64,000 nt of DNA from Diploptera punctata (Eukaryota; Arthropoda; Insecta; Blattodea; Blaberidae). The translations under genes and the position numbers were made by a program. This document shows, piece after piece, positions 63,223 through 64,000 of the stretch. The notes under the pieces were generated by a model. That model did no database searches, had not been told where the DNA came from, and worked only from the letters and a program-made list of their open reading frames with translations. The DNA lies in assembly GCA_030220185.1 (NCBI GenBank), contig JASPKZ010003844.1:2492501-2556500 (forward strand), written 5' to 3'. How positions within the stretch are numbered: position 1 is the stretch's first letter; each line of letters begins with the position of its first letter.

Positions 63223-63997
63223 GAAGCAACAATGTCCCAATAAACATGGGTCCGCAAACGAGCCGTTTGAGAGATAATTACGAATGTATGGTTACAAGCC
63301 GCCACTGACTTCATTGTAAACATCGTCCTAGTTAGTAAAAATTTATTTGAATTTAGACTTTACTATTAGTTTTTCATCTCATTTAATTCACATTTCACAG
63401 TTCACTTCACTTATGGGTTACGTGTTAAAGGAGATGTTAAAGTGTCTTCCTTGCATCTGGATGCAATACTGAGCTCGTCTCTGCAATGAATGTCGAATTC
63501 TTTCGAAAACCCCTGGATCATTTCTGAATTTTTGATAAGCATGTACAACTCTCTGCTCCAGTTCTTCAATCGTGTTAACGGGTGTGCTGTACACTTCGCT
63601 TTTGAGGTGACCCCAGACATAAAAATCCAAAGAATTTAGATCAGGTGATCTTGGAGGCCAAGGTACAGATCCGCCTCGACCTATCCATCTTTGGCCGTAT
63701 CTGCACGTTAGATACCGTCTCACAGCAGCAGCAAAATGTGCCGGAGTTCCATCATGCATGTACCACAAACTCCGACGTGCTGAAGGGAAACATCCTCAAG
63801 CAATCCTGGAAGATGACGCCGCAGAAACCTAAGGTACCTCCGTCCATTAAGTTTTCGTGGAAGAATGTGTGGCCCAAGTAATCACTTAGTACGATGCTAT
63901 AAACAATGACGTCAGTGGCGGCTTCTAACCATACATTCGTAATTATTTCGCAAACGGCTCGTTTGCGGACCCATGTTTATTGGGACATTGTTGCTTC
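63223..63997 (-). mobile_element. Mariner-like element, internally deleted
   Basis: TA at 63221-63222 and 63998-63999. The left end GAAGCAACAATGTCCCAATA and the right end reversed are the same for about 95 bp with a few mismatches (GAGAGATAAT against GCGAAATAAT). The 775-bp element keeps only the C-terminal part of the transposase. It ends one base before the window edge. Confidence 0.92.
63418..63880 (-). pseudogene. Mariner-like transposase, C-terminal part
   Basis: From about 63880: LPRKLNGRRYLRFLRRHLPG, LLEDV, a frameshift, then ARRSLWYMHDGTPAHFAAAV with the second catalytic Asp, GQRWIGRGGSVPWPPRSPDL with the third Asp 36 residues later, NSLDFYVWGHLKSEVYSTPV and QMQGRHFNISFNT stop. The DNA-binding domain and first catalytic Asp are deleted. 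The same superfamily as the 42-kb element but a different lineage. Confidence 0.87.
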
Positions 63998-64000
63998 TAT

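Overview
This window reads as a gene-poor, AT-rich stretch of an insect nuclear genome. No host protein-coding gene could be supported. The evidence for an insect is a nuclear copy of insect-type mitochondrial 16S rRNA, an intron-containing tRNA-Tyr, short TTAGG-type motifs, many tRNA-derived SINEs, RTE-like LINE 3' ends and mariner/piggyBac/Helitron-like debris. The mix of LINE and SINE families resembles cockroach (Blattodea, e.g. Periplaneta-like) DNA, but that assignment is inference from memory, not from a search.

Layout. 0-16 kb: a 51-bp tandem repeat, a MITE, the 16S NUMT (about 3.2-3.4 kb), fragments of two LINE families (A and B below), a Helitron-like element, and at 12.1-12.9 kb a repeat that carries an apparently intact tRNA-Tyr gene plus a long foldback. 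16-31 kb: a LINE fragment whose tail has become an in-frame 8 x 141-bp minisatellite (17.2-18.35 kb), a LINE A deletion derivative that fuses 5' and 3' ends (19.7-20.1 kb), a nearly open CR1/L2-type LINE (20.3-21.9 kb), a piggyBac-type MITE, a GC-rich island (24.7-25.2 kb), an old 140-bp tandem repeat, a Penelope-like GIY-YIG fragment and the longest LINE B copy (29.5-31.0 kb). 31-45 kb: mariner remnants, two tandem pairs of tRNA-like SINEs, head-to-head LINE A copies, and a second 3.2-kb copy of the tRNA-Tyr repeat. That second copy contains a 1.33-kb mariner with perfect 110-bp terminal inverted repeats and a homogenised array of seven 165-bp units. 45-64 kb: three copies of a repeat with a 90-nt terminal hairpin, many copies of one SINE family, including two of a composite SINE, a mariner-like element that keeps only the N-terminal DNA-binding region, several foldback elements, and a truncated mariner-like element ending at the window edge.

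The parts do not form a pathway; they record nested and recurrent transposition. LINE families A, B, C and D presumably supplied the machinery for the SINEs (12-bp target duplications are visible), DNA transposons inserted at TA or TTAA, and AAT or TA microsatellites sit at many element ends. The most unusual item is the tRNA-Tyr-bearing foldback repeat, present twice with the same module order. Nearly all coding remnants carry frameshifts or stops; the tRNA-Tyr at 12.3 kb is the only sequence that looks functional.
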